This document shows, piece after piece, positions 53,150 to 63,234 of a DNA stretch of 64,000 nt. The DNA lies in assembly GCA_024114885.1 (NCBI GenBank), contig CP099419.1:3100001-3164000 (forward strand), written 5' to 3'. The stretch is from Septoria linicola (Eukaryota > Ascomycota > Dothideomycetes > Mycosphaerellales > Mycosphaerellaceae). The notes under the pieces were generated by a model. That model searched no databases and had not been told where the DNA came from. It saw only the letters and a program-made list of their open reading frames with translations. A program made the position numbers and the translations under genes. Numbering within the stretch: position 1 is the first letter of the stretch; each line of letters begins with the position of its first letter.

Positions 53150-54844
53150 ATGAACAAACGTGAAGACAAGCCGCCAGTTGCGGCCGTCTTCCAAGTAGTT
53201 TTCGACCAGAAGGTAGGGTATGTAAACATGAATCACTCGGCGCGAACTGCGCGTCCCAGCTGATACAACCACAGATATACGATTGCCTGGAAGCGAAGCG
53301 TCAATGGCATCGATCTCGAGGGCGTAGAGTTCAAGAGTCTGCCATCTGGGCTACATGCTGTGAAAGAGGACCTGGTTTACTTCTTACATGGCGGCAATGC
53401 TGGAATCAGTGTCTTCGTGCAAGAGGAGGCAGATGCGAGGCATCGTAATGCGAACTTTGTAGCTGTCGGCGCGCTGGTGCCTCTCAACCATGGACAGCTT
53501 GGTCAGAGCTGGGCACATGCTGAGGAGCTGCGAAGATTAGCCAAGAAGACGGTCGGTCGGCCTACAGATACAGATGTTTTGCAAAGCTTCTGGGAACAGC
53601 ATCGAGCGGATAACAATGCCGCCAAGTCGTCACCTGCGAGCAACGATTCGGCAGCAGCGAAACGGAAGCGAGCTGCATCAGAGGCGACTTTGGCTGGATT
53701 TAATGCACCGTCAAGCTGGCCTCTAGACCATCCTGCGCTACATGCGCCTGCCATGCTAGAGACTTTTGGGCCACTCCTCTTTCCGCTTCATCGAGCTGCA
53801 CTAGCAAGACAACGCGTCCTGTTCCTGGGAGGCCCATCAGTGCAGAAGAATTCCAACACGGTCTATCTGACTTCTATCCTGTCCACGATTTCCAAGTACT
53901 TCGCAGAGAGCCTCCCCTCCGAAGCCGAGCCTTTGTTTCGAAGCTCACCACTTTTTAGTGTAGGCGTACACGATATACCTGAGCTGAGCAGCCGGCAGAG
54001 CGATACTGGAGGCTGGATAGGAACATCGACAGATGAGATACTAGGCGATAAGAAAGACCTCTACGACCTACTCATCAGACTCCCATCACATACTGCATCA
54101 AGTCGAACGTGGCCAGAGGTCAAAACATCATCTGGCAGAATCGTGAAAGCATCCCAACGAGACTTGCGCCGCTGGACTCTGCTTCGACGAGAACTGAGAA
54201 GACTCAGACGACAGACCATTACAAGATTCGCCGATGAGTCGCCAACAGCTTCATCGGACAGTGACCACCGGCCTCTCCTCGAACGCCGAGACACAGGTAA
54301 TACTCTTGCTCACGACCTCACCGACCCCATCCTGCCCACCAGAGACGACACCGGCGCCGTCGAACCTCCCACGTGGTCAGCCATGGCCTACCGCGGCTTC
54401 ATGTGGTGGGCCTCCGCGGGCGACGTCAACGCATGGGAAAGCGAAGAAAGCACCGCCGACGAGGAACTCCTCTTTGACATGCCCGATCTTATTGGAGATA
54501 TCTTCCCTGATAACGAAAATGGAAACGGCCAGCGCACGCAAGAGGATAAAGAGTCCGAATATGCTCGCGCTGCGGCGACGTTACTCGTAGCATATTTTCG
54601 CCGCGTGACGGAGGGCATTCTGAGGCCGATGGGGGCGATTGTGGAGGCGGCGGATGATGCTACGGAGGAAGGAGTTAAGGAGGATGAGATTGAGGTTGGT
54701 GGGGTGGATTTGAGAGCTATGGGCCTGGATTCGTGGAGTGAGGCGGATAAGGGGTTTGTCAAGGATATGATGAAGACGTGGTTTGGAAGAGATGCGGTGC
54801 TGGCGGATAATGGGTTGAGGGTGTGTGGAGTGCGGATGTATTAG
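53150..54844 (+). CDS. ANR2: LCHN/ANR2-like DENN-related protein
   Basis: Exons 53150-53217 and 53275-54844; the 57-nt intron (GG|GTATGT to CACAG) yields MNKREDKPPVAAVFQVVFDQKVGYTIAWKRS. The product is 545 aa. Family features are VEFKSLPSGLHAVKEDLVYF, then FVAVGALVPLNHGQLGQSWAHAEELRRL, and RQRVLFLGGPSVQKNSNTVY, consistent with the LCHN (DUF2347)/DUF4484 group related to DENN and Avl9 proteins. Those proteins act around Rab/trafficking functions; the precise role in fungi is unclear. The C-terminal half has an acidic disordered insert and ends in RVCGVRMY. Confidence 0.85.
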
Positions 54845-54933
54845 TCTCAAGGACGTGGTGTCGGCTGCCTAGATTATAATCCAAGACGGCGAGTTTATAC
54901 AGGTCGTGGATTGATTCACTTTCGCTACCACCC

Positions 54934-56718
54934 TCAGTCCTCCTCCTTTAGCCTACTTGCTTTAACGCTAGCCTTCTCGTCACCTAGCGCTCCGCTTCCC
55001 ACAGTCCCTTCGTATCCTCCGTCCTGCACGAAGAAGTCGGCCTCGTCAATTAGGTCCCACACAATGTCTTCTGCTATTTGCTCTTTGTATCGTTCTCCAA
55101 TGCCTCTCAGCTGTCTCCCTGGGTTCCAGCCATTCTTCTGACCACTTGCATCAGCCCCTGCGTCAGGCATATCTACGTCCGGACCTTGTGGGAGCCTCGT
55201 AGCAGAGTCTTTTGTGTTACGAAGATGGGCAGGCGGACACCAGAAACCAGTTGCGGAATCGCCAAAGTTGCATTCCACGATGCCGCCGAAGAAACACGAT
55301 ATTGCTGGGAAGTACCCTACCAGTCCATCGTCGAAGCCTTCGCGTGCGCCCATGGTCTTGCTTGGCGCGCTTGCTGGAGGGAGGAAGGCAAGTAGATTTT
55401 CGAAGGCGGTGCCTATAAGTTTGCCATTCTTGTACGTTCGAATAGCGCTGTGAGGTAGAGTCCGCAGTGCAGGATATTCGTTATGTGGATTGGGTGCAGT
55501 CTTGATACTTTCTTTGTTTGAGCTCGGACCAGTCGTGGGCAGGTGATTGAGATTTGTCGTTCTATCGGCATATATCTCCATTGGCTTGGAGGCAACATGG
55601 TCGAGCACTTCGAAATAGCTGTTGCCTTTGTATGCCACGGGTATGCGATCGCGTATAATGTCCATGGGTTGGGTATCTGCATCTTGATGCGAGCCTTGAT
55701 CGAAGCCATCACCCGAATCTACAGCATGGTTGTATATGCCATCAACCACTTTGCGATGCAGTGATAGTGAGGGCAGCTGGATCTCGACACCTATCACATC
55801 GCCTTCCTTGACATGCTGGTCTTCTGGCGCGAGGACGAGTGGCGCAGGCGCATTCTTGGCGGCTTTTGACTTGGCCTTTTTGGCATTGTAGAACTTCCCC
55901 GGTCTGCTGCGATGCATGGTCTCGAAGCGTATGTCCGTGATGCCGTAGCTGTAGCCATCGAAGCCCACAGGGGCGTCTAATGGAGCTTCTCGCCTCGCCC
56001 AGCCGAATCGCACATGAGGCTCCGGGCCATTAGCATCCGGGTCTGGTCCGCCTGGAGGCACTCCCTTGTGAATCTTGACCTCGTAATACAATGTGCCTTC
56101 TCTGGCGCAGGCATTCGAGCGTACCATACGCCAGCCCTTTTCATTGGTTGTGATCAGAGCATTTGTGGTGAAGTGCATCCACTTGTCGGCATCCTCGAAG
56201 CTCAGACGTGCATAGTGTGGTGGAGGTGATGTTGATCGATAGAACTGCTTGTGTGGGAACGTTGGGTCTGCAATGGCTCTTGAATAGCGATAGCCTCTCT
56301 TGTTCTCTGCCAGGTCAATGGGCTTGTACAGCTGCCGTTCACTATTCGGCATGAGCAAGGGCAATGGCTCGTGGGCGACCATGGAATCCTCCTTGGGCTC
56401 TTCAAAGGCATCTGCTTTGGGCGGCGGCACACTGAAGCGCATGGGCGATGGATACGTGTGCTGCGTGCTGGCCTTTCGCTTGCCCAATGAGCTGCCCGTC
56501 GAGGGCTTCCGGTCGTCCACAGCGCCCATTCCCATGCTCTCGCGCTTCTTCAGCGATTCCTTCTTCTCGCGTTGTTCCCGCTGGATCGGCGGTGGAGCTG
56601 GAGTCCGCGATGCCTGTCGCGACAGCGTTGCAGGGTTGAGCGGAGATGGCACGCTGGGCACATTGGCCTCCAGCGGCGTCTGCAGCGGCGTCGTCCCGTT
56701 TGTTGGTTCTGCCATCAT
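54934..56718 (-). CDS. BRE2: COMPASS subunit Bre2/Ash2-like, SPRY domain
   Basis: 594 aa from ATG 56718 (MMAEPTNGTTPLQTP); the frame is open to 56778. The N-terminal ~150 residues are Pro/Ser-rich and disordered. The SPRY region spans roughly residues 190-400 with YRSTSPPPHYARLSFEDADK, MVRSNACAREGTLYYEVKI, HVRFGWARREAPLDAPVGFDG and YSYGITDIRF, then a Lys-rich insert and IGVEIQLPSLSLHRKVV. The C-terminal part has GYFPAISCFFGGIVECNFGD, a family hallmark. In the nucleus Bre2/Ash2 joins Sdc1 and Set1 for H3K4 methylation. The start matches an ATG pair; no intron. It faces the ANR2-like gene tail-to-tail across 89 bp. Confidence 0.9.
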   Translation of the reverse strand: MMAEPTNGTTPLQTPLEANVPSVPSPLNPATLSRQASRTPAPPPIQREQREKKESLKKRESMGMGAVDDRKPSTGSSLGKRKASTQHTYPSPMRFSVPPPKADAFEEPKEDSMVAHEPLPLLMPNSERQLYKPIDLAENKRGYRYSRAIADPTFPHKQFYRSTSPPPHYARLSFEDADKWMHFTTNALITTNEKGWRMVRSNACAREGTLYYEVKIHKGVPPGGPDPDANGPEPHVRFGWARREAPLDAPVGFDGYSYGITDIRFETMHRSRPGKFYNAKKAKSKAAKNAPAPLVLAPEDQHVKEGDVIGVEIQLPSLSLHRKVVDGIYNHAVDSGDGFDQGSHQDADTQPMDIIRDRIPVAYKGNSYFEVLDHVASKPMEIYADRTTNLNHLPTTGPSSNKESIKTAPNPHNEYPALRTLPHSAIRTYKNGKLIGTAFENLLAFLPPASAPSKTMGAREGFDDGLVGYFPAISCFFGGIVECNFGDSATGFWCPPAHLRNTKDSATRLPQGPDVDMPDAGADASGQKNGWNPGRQLRGIGERYKEQIAEDIVWDLIDEADFFVQDGGYEGTVGSGALGDEKASVKASRLKEED

Positions 56719-56998
56719 TGATCGATGGGTGGGTGGGATCGATGCATGTGTCGTGATGAAATCGTCCTGCAGAAACACGAACGATCAAGCTTGCCTGCAC
56801 CTCGACGCGACTTGTTGCCTCGCGCGAACACTTTCGTCGCTCGTTCCTGCCGCCGACGGAAGCATTCCGGGCCGAACCCCACATGGCTGCAGATCCTGGC
56901 GTGGTCACTGCGACAAGATTTCGAGGGTCCGCCATTATTTTTCTGGCGGGACATTTACTTCACACAGAACAGCCCACTCTCTGCCCAACACCGACATC
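56719..56998. promoter_or_regulatory. Short divergent promoter, BRE2 and ENP1
   Basis: 280 bp between the two outward-facing start codons. No TATA box identified. Confidence 0.45.
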
Positions 56999-58510
56999 AT
57001 GCCCAAAGCAGCACGATCCACCTCCTCCGCTCGACAGGATCGACGACACAACCCGCTCAGCGAAGAATATGCTCCCACTGCTCCTCTGAAGCAGAAGAAC
57101 AGCAAAAAGAGAAAGTCGACACACGAGGACAATGCTCAGGATGGATTCGTCGACAGCAAGTCGTCGAGGAGGATTCTAGATCTGGGCCAGGACTTAGCCG
57201 ACGAGGACGAGGCAGAGCGACAGGCAAAGCGGCCTGCGGTGGCTAACCCGGCCTTCGCATTTCGCGACGATGATGAGGATGAGGAAGATCAGGCAGAAGT
57301 GGGAGAGTACGACGAGGAAGAGGCATGGGCGTCAGATGAAGAAGTAGAAGAGGTCGAGGTGGATCCTGAAGACAACGAGACGTGGAACAAGCTCATGGGT
57401 GGCGGCGTAGATCCCTCAAAGCTGTTCGATGCGCCGCGAGATGGAGAAGAGGAGGATGAAGAAGGAGAGGCGAAGGGTCCCGACTATCTGTCGAACTTGA
57501 TTCTGGAGAAGATTGCAGCTCACGAAGCAGCACAACAACGAGGGGATGCCCCAGCACCACAACAAATAATAGGTGGAGGAGCACAAGAAGACGCCGTCGA
57601 GCTAGACGGCCGAGTCGTGGAAGTCTACACACAAGTCGGCCTTATCCTCTCGCGATACAAGAGCGGCAAGCTACCCAAGCCCTTCAAAGTCCTTCCCACA
57701 CTCCCACAATGGGACGTCCTCGTCGACATCACACGACCCGAGAACTGGACAGCCAACGCCGTCTACGAAGCCTGCAGAATCTTCACTTCCTCCCGCCCAG
57801 CAGTCGCGCAAGCTTTCTGCCAGGACATACTCCTCCCACGAGTCCGCGAGGACATTCGCGAGACGAGAAAACTCAATCCACATCTCTACAACGCCATGAA
57901 GAAAGCCCTCTACAAACCTGCAGCTTTCTTCCGCGGTCTGCTCTTCCCACTCGTCGGATCTGGAACGTGCACGCTACGAGAGGCGGAGATCATCGGCTCC
58001 GTTTTACAACGCGTATCGATTCCTGTCTTGCACTCCGCAACAGCACTGTACAGACTCTGCGAAATCGCCGCCGACCAAATGATGCACGATGTCGAATCAG
58101 CCGGTGCATGCAATATGTTCATCCGAATCCTGCTCGAGAAGAAGTACGCGCTGCCATTCCGTGTAGTCGATGCACTCGTCTTCCACTTTCTGCGATTTCG
58201 ACAAATGCAGGATCAGATGGGTGGTGATGTGAACATGGATGGACCGACACATGGATTCCCCGGAAAGAAAGGCGCTGGAGATCCCAAGCTACCCGTACTC
58301 TGGCACCAATCGTTGTTGGCTTTTGCGCAGCGGTACAAGAACGAGATTACAGAGGACCAGCGAGAAGCTTTGCTCGATTTGCTGTTAGTGAGAGGGCACA
58401 AGCAAATCGGTCCGGAAGTGCGGAGGGAATTGCTCGAGGGAAGAGGGCGCGGTGTGATTGCTGATGAGACGATGGCTGATGGAGGCGACGATACCATGAT
58501 GGATGCTTAG
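56999..58510 (+). CDS. ENP1: Bystin (Enp1), 40S ribosome biogenesis
   Basis: 503 aa from ATG 56999 (MPKAARSTSSARQDRRHNPL). The frame is open far upstream through the neighbouring gene, so the start is set by homology and by the ATG lying just after the divergent promoter. The N-terminal ~200 residues are Lys/Asp/Glu-rich and disordered. The bystin core then follows: YTQVGLILSRYKSGKLPKPF, LPQWDVLVDITRPENWT, LPRVREDIRETRKLNPHLY, KKALYKPAAFFRGLLFPLV, IPVLHSATALYRLCEIA and ILLEKKYALPFRVVDALVFH. Enp1 is required for pre-rRNA cleavage and 40S export with Ltv1. Complete, normal length (yeast 483 aa). Confidence 0.95.
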   Translation: MPKAARSTSSARQDRRHNPLSEEYAPTAPLKQKNSKKRKSTHEDNAQDGFVDSKSSRRILDLGQDLADEDEAERQAKRPAVANPAFAFRDDDEDEEDQAEVGEYDEEEAWASDEEVEEVEVDPEDNETWNKLMGGGVDPSKLFDAPRDGEEEDEEGEAKGPDYLSNLILEKIAAHEAAQQRGDAPAPQQIIGGGAQEDAVELDGRVVEVYTQVGLILSRYKSGKLPKPFKVLPTLPQWDVLVDITRPENWTANAVYEACRIFTSSRPAVAQAFCQDILLPRVREDIRETRKLNPHLYNAMKKALYKPAAFFRGLLFPLVGSGTCTLREAEIIGSVLQRVSIPVLHSATALYRLCEIAADQMMHDVESAGACNMFIRILLEKKYALPFRVVDALVFHFLRFRQMQDQMGGDVNMDGPTHGFPGKKGAGDPKLPVLWHQSLLAFAQRYKNEITEDQREALLDLLLVRGHKQIGPEVRRELLEGRGRGVIADETMADGGDDTMMDA

Positions 58511-58659
58511 ATGTCTTCTCACTCACAGCAGATCCGCTCAATTCAGGAGCAAAGCTGAAAGTTGCCGAGATCGCGCTCGTGGTCAACAAATTCGAAATTA
58601 TGTGGCCGTATCGCAGCCACTCCTCACTCACATTACGTTCTTCATGCCTCATGACTTTG

Positions 58660-59613
58660 TCACACCCCACTCCCATCATCTTCAATACTCACTTCCCCTG
58701 CCCACGTCTCCCAAGCAGAACACGTCTCATTCAGACTCTCCTGGTCATGCAACGCAGCCACCTCATCATATCTTTCAATGAACTGCAGGGCAAATCCTTC
58801 TTCCGTATGCCAGCCGATATGGCAATGACAGAGCCAGGCACCTAAAAGCAAGCGATGTCAGTAACGTTAAAGTAGTGGTGGCGAATAGGTTGGAATGAAG
58901 GGTTTGCTCACCTGGATTGTCCGTCAGAAACGCAATGACCAGATATCCAGATGCAGGCAGTATCGCCACATCTCGTCGAATCGGATTCCTTCATCATAGT
59001 CCGCTGTAGCTGGGCCATGGATCACGATACCGCCAAAGACTCCTTCCCACGCCTGCAGTGAGTAGTGAGAGTGATACCACGATGATCCGTATTGTGTTGC
59101 CTTCCTGGCTATCGTCAGTGAAGCCAGATCCTACTTCGATGGTGACACCTACCATGTGTATGTGATGCTATCTCCCGGGGCTGTGGGGCATTGAGTGATA
59201 GATGGCACGCCATCGGCCTGGTTCGTCCAGTTCTGTCTATTTCCGGGGAAATGAATTCCAGTGCCATTGTTGGTCAGACTGTTGGTGACGTGGACGACAA
59301 AAGTATCACCCCAATTGCCCTCAATTATCGGTCCAGGAACAGAGCCGTTGATTGAGAGTACTATCCGCTCAACGCCATCTGGAGCGAGAGTTGAGTTGGT
59401 GGCCTCGAATTAATACTCTCTCGTCACTCCAGTGTCCGGGACCTCGTCATAATAGTTGGTTGATGTGTCGTAGTCGCACCATATACTCCTATCGTCTGCT
59501 GTATTACCATCGCAGCTGGACTGCCGAGGTGAAAGAGAGGAATGCGAATGTGGTAGAGACACGGCTTGGACTACTGTCGCAACGCAAGCGATGAGAGACA
59601 CTATGAACAGCAT
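58660..59613 (-). pseudogene. Laccase (multicopper oxidase) with internal deletion and stop
   Basis: Start ATG 59613: signal peptide MLFIVSLIACVATVVQA, then CDYDTSTNYYDEVPDTGVTREY. A TAA follows at 59410-59412 where family members as I remember them have Trp, and the same frame goes on with FEATNSTLAPDGVERIVLS, IHFPGNRQNWTNQADGVPS and, across an intron, WYHSHYSLQAWEGVFGGIVIHG. At about 59,000 the first cupredoxin domain (GPATADYDEG) is joined directly, out of frame, to the very end of domain 3 (NPIRRDVAILPASGYLVIAF), and after another intron AWLCHCHIGWHTEEGFALQF. Roughly 300 residues (domain 2 and most of 3) are missing. Type 1/3 copper ligands remain only at the two ends. Not able to make a functional laccase. 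Confidence 0.88.
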
Positions 59614-61390
59614 CTTGGCTAGCGTTGGACGAGGTACAGAACTGAACAGACAAGAGCAATGATGATCGTTGACACGGCAGGATGGTCTTAACATTCTATA
59701 GCTCGCCGCTTCGTGCGCGATATCATCCCTCCTGCCATGGTACCGCTCTGGAAGGTCCGTGGTGTAAGGCCCGATAACACGATGATAGACAACGAGAATG
59801 GACATCTGCTACGCCGCGTCAGTCTGTTCATCGGACCAAGCACGTTTTCCAAGCAAGAGCTGACGATTTCACTTCCGTTCTGAGCGTGAAGAACCGTGAC
59901 AATGGATCCAATGCATGTGTACAGCGGCTAAAGGGCTCCACGAATGCTGCATGTGGCGTGTGTCAGCAGCCAGGCGCAGAGTCTAGCACGGCTCCGCATA
60001 CGATGACACCCTACAGATGTGGATCTGATTCAGGGTCCGAGGTGTGTTACTCTTTCCTGAGAACATTGTGTGACGATGAACGGAGCAGAGGCTTAGTCAG
60101 GTCCTAGCTTCGCCGGCTCGATCACTCCGCAGACTGGAGAGCCGAGTGCTGCATGAAGTGTCACCAAGAGAGCACAGTAGACGATTATGGTAGGAACCCG
60201 CTGTTGGCATGCAAGAGGACTTGTTGCGTAGACTCTTTGGCTTGGTGCATGGGTAAGCAGAAGATTGCTTCGGAGACGCTACAGGTGTATGAAAATCCCG
60301 GTTCCACAGTGTTATGGAAACAGATCCAATCATAGGCTCGACGCAGTGCTCGTCCTGCATGCGCATGCGATCGAGAGTACTGTACCAGCGTGTTTGTTGA
60401 CCGCTCCTATTACGCAAATTCCCATTAGGTGGAGTGTCGTCGTAGCAGGCCGCTCACAGCCAGCGGCTGCGGGCCAAGATATGCATACAGTGTGGATTTC
60501 CAATCGTGACGCATGAGCTTGTACTCGTGCCAATACTGAGATCTTGCAAGGGTTGCTCGGCCGTATGTCAGTATACACGAAAACAGTCCTGTAGCACAAT
60601 CTTCCTTTCGTGGAGCCAACATCAATCTTGACGTTTGTCAATGATTCCCGAGTCGGCCGAGTGTGCTACATAAGCAGAGATTCTTGTTTGTGGTAGCGGT
60701 GTAGATACCATGCGCAGCATGCATCGGAAGCTCCCCTCGCTGTCTTGCGGGTCGAGAGTGTTGTCAGTCCAGGTGCAGTCGGGATAGATCTCGGAGCACA
60801 GTGGACCGTACACGGGACCACCAGCGCGACCGAGCGCGAGAGCCACGTGCTGGGGTCGAAGTGGGTACTTCCTCCTGCATTTCATGCAATCTGCTACGCG
60901 TCAACGATGTTGTACTTCTGCGACCATGCTCGTGACGACCTCGCTTGAAGCAGTCAATCTCGATTCCCCATGGCATCCCTGGGTACGCAGGCGCCAAGGA
61001 GAGATATGGGTACCACCAGGAGGTTGTTTGACCCGCCACTCCACTCAGACTGAGCCGATTAGACTCTCAATTGAGCTCCAGCAACAGCTTTTGACGATAT
61101 TGCACACGCAGGAGGTGACGACTGCGATTCCGTCGAAGACGGAAGTCCCAGTATCTATCTCCTTCGATCGTTATCCTTTGCCTCCCCAAGCCGACGAAGC
61201 AGCAATCACCAAGTACTGCAGCAATGGTTCCGACTCCCATCGATCTACTATGCTTTGCGTTGCTTGCCTCTGTCGTCAAGAGCACTGACTTCTGAGGCTA
61301 TGGACGAGGCGTTGCTGGGCTACCTCTGATCTACAGCGACGGTGTGTATGATCCGGCAGAAGATCCAGCTATATTGTTAAACATCTTCAG
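59614..61390. other. 1.8-kb gap, no confident gene
   Basis: A minus-strand patch at 60622-61039 (SLAPAYPGMPWGIEID and PVYGPLCSEIYPDCTW in different frames) has some protein-like character and may be a decayed coding sequence, but I cannot name it. It may also contain the missing upstream exons of the 61391 fragment; none is clear. Confidence 0.35.
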
Positions 61391-61937
61391 GCGCCGCATA
61401 TCTTGGTCTCGAACCACCGCAAAACGCATCGATTGCCACGAATGTAACTCGTAAGCAAGACCTTTGCCGCCATCTCTTTCACTGTCGTAGAACGAGAGGC
61501 TCATTCATGATTCCTAAACTTCAGTAGTTACGCAGGACGCGAATGACGGCAGCTTCGCGGCGGATCCTATCAATTCAACTATTCCAAGTAGCAACTGGAC
61601 TTCGCCAAAACTTGCCATAGACACCTCAGTCGGAGCTTTCGAACCTGTCAGCTTCAGCGTTGGCGAAAACGCGAGCCTGACCACCACTGGTTTTGATATG
61701 TGGGGAAGCTTGCTTGTATGGATTAGTGATTCGGGAGTTGTATGTCTTTGCAAATCTCGTCTGGCGTTGGGCCCTTAGCTAAAATTGCAGCAGATCAGCA
61801 CCAAGTGGTATGCAAGTCCTGTTGATGCTCAGAACAAGACGTGGCTTTTGAAATGGAACGTGGAGAACGCTGCAAGCGAGACTGCAATACCCATTATCCT
61901 GAAGTCGCTCGCACCTGTCGACAAGAAGATGAGATAA
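61391..61937 (+). pseudogene. C-terminal fragment of a secreted protein (possibly glycoside hydrolase-like)
   Basis: Three consecutive exons: 61391-61450, 61525-61739 and 61791-61937, with consensus splice ends. The first intron keeps phase (ACT C|TA) and so does the second. The joined sequence is about 140 aa: AAYLGLEPPQNASIATNVTL, SNWTSPKLAIDTSVGAFEP, TTGFDMWGSLLVWISDSGV and STKWYASPVDAQNKTWLLKW, to SLAPVDKKMR and stop. Several Asn-glycosylation sequons suggest a secreted protein. It resembles the C-terminal beta-domain of fungal xylosidase/arabinosidase-like proteins, but I am unsure. I found no convincing N-terminal exons upstream, so it is either a remnant or the end of a gene I could not trace. 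Confidence 0.45.
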
Positions 61938-62160
61938 GAGTCCTGCAGTCATTGCGATTGCATCAAGGTCGGCGGGTGATGCTGGGTCGAATCTGAAGAG
62001 CATAGTGACTTCATCTCCTGTCGAGATGTGTACACGCAAATAGTATCCTCGTGGTAGCTGCCTCCAGAAGAGTCGACTCCTTAGGGGTTGGCTTCAATCT
62101 GCAAGGATCGTCAGAGGACTAGAGATTCGGTCGCCTGATCGCCAACGTGAGATAGTTGAA

Positions 62161-63234
62161 TTATTCAACTGTCACTGGCAAAGTGCGAATACACCCGTAA
62201 CAGAGTCTGCTTCTGGCAGGAGATTGGCCTTCCAGTGGCATGTTGCAAAGCTCGCATGATTGTTCGACTTGCGCCAAGGCTGTCGATTGCAGCTTGCCGG
62301 TGGTCCTTACAACATTCGCAACTATCGACGGGAACTCTTGCTCGACTGATTCAAAATATTGTGCCATCAAGTCGTCGATGGTCGTGTTCCGAGTGCTCAC
62401 GGCAGTCTTGGCTGATTTGGACACCTGCATACTGAGCGGAGGCTCCAGAAAAGAAAGGTAGGCATCCACCTCTTTGTTCAATACTTCTCGTAGTGGAAAG
62501 TAGAATGGTATCCCATGCGGAGATTCGCCGTCATTGACTGCCCATGGAAGAGCGAAGCCGCGAGCTTTGGCAGTCTCAGCAAGTATCTGCTCCGCCAGCT
62601 TCGTAGTGCTGTACTCCCAGATGATAGCTCGGCAATCATGTGCTTTAGCTTGGTGGATGACCAAACGACGCAGGAGTATTTGCTTAAGATCCTGCCGCGA
62701 GGTGGCGGACTTGGCTGATGCAAACAGTTTCGACAGGCTTTTCTGCGAATCTTGACTATCAGCTTCAAGAGGGGTGGGCAGAAGGGCCGATACGTCGTCC
62801 AGGTTCAGTACCTCTGTCGCGGAGACTGTGTGGTACTCGTGAACTGGATAGCGAGCTCTCAATGCAGCGAGCGGGGTGTTCTCCTCAGTGTCGTCTAGAG
62901 CTTCTGGCGATCCCTCATTAACATGCAGGACGAGCAGTCTGTAGCCGGGACGCCCAGTCTTCGCAACTTGCGTCTGAAGGTGCTGACTCAAGATATGGAG
63001 TAACGCAAGCGAACAGGCGTCAAATGATAGTGGTAGCAGGAGCTTTTGCTCGTTTCCAGGCTCTGAGTTGCGAACGCGGAAGCTCTCCATGCGCTTAACC
63101 ACCTTGGTTTGAACATATCTGCTGAAGCAGTCTTTGCACAGCGGCTCATTGCGCACCACGATGGCTGGTTCGGTGGCCTGACACCTCCTGCACATAGCCT
63201 CATCTACGGGCGCTTGAGACTGTCGTCCTGGCAT
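62161..63234 (-). CDS. NCS2: Cytoplasmic tRNA 2-thiolation protein 2 (Ncs2/Ctu2)
   Basis: 357 aa, no intron. It works with Ncs6/Ctu1 to thiolate the wobble uridine (mcm5s2U34) of Lys, Glu and Gln tRNAs in the cytosol. Visible features are the N-terminal zinc motif CRRCQ with CKDC (residues about 15-36), a degenerate ATP-binding loop (LPLSFDACSLALLHIL, lacking the SGG of Ctu1, as usual for Ctu2), LRRLVIHQAKAHDCRAIIWE, HGIPFYFPLREVLNKEV and the C-terminal pair CELC and CYGC. Somewhat shorter than yeast Ncs2 (493 aa), but all blocks are present. The start is MPGRQSQAPVDEAMCRRC. Confidence 0.92.
   Translation of the reverse strand: MPGRQSQAPVDEAMCRRCQATEPAIVVRNEPLCKDCFSRYVQTKVVKRMESFRVRNSEPGNEQKLLLPLSFDACSLALLHILSQHLQTQVAKTGRPGYRLLVLHVNEGSPEALDDTEENTPLAALRARYPVHEYHTVSATEVLNLDDVSALLPTPLEADSQDSQKSLSKLFASAKSATSRQDLKQILLRRLVIHQAKAHDCRAIIWEYSTTKLAEQILAETAKARGFALPWAVNDGESPHGIPFYFPLREVLNKEVDAYLSFLEPPLSMQVSKSAKTAVSTRNTTIDDLMAQYFESVEQEFPSIVANVVRTTGKLQSTALAQVEQSCELCNMPLEGQSPARSRLCYGCIRTLPVTVE

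Noticed and set aside
56300..56998. Upstream open extension giving a 736-codon frame into ENP1
   Set aside because: It runs antisense through BRE2 coding sequence; the bystin homology and start context begin at 56999.
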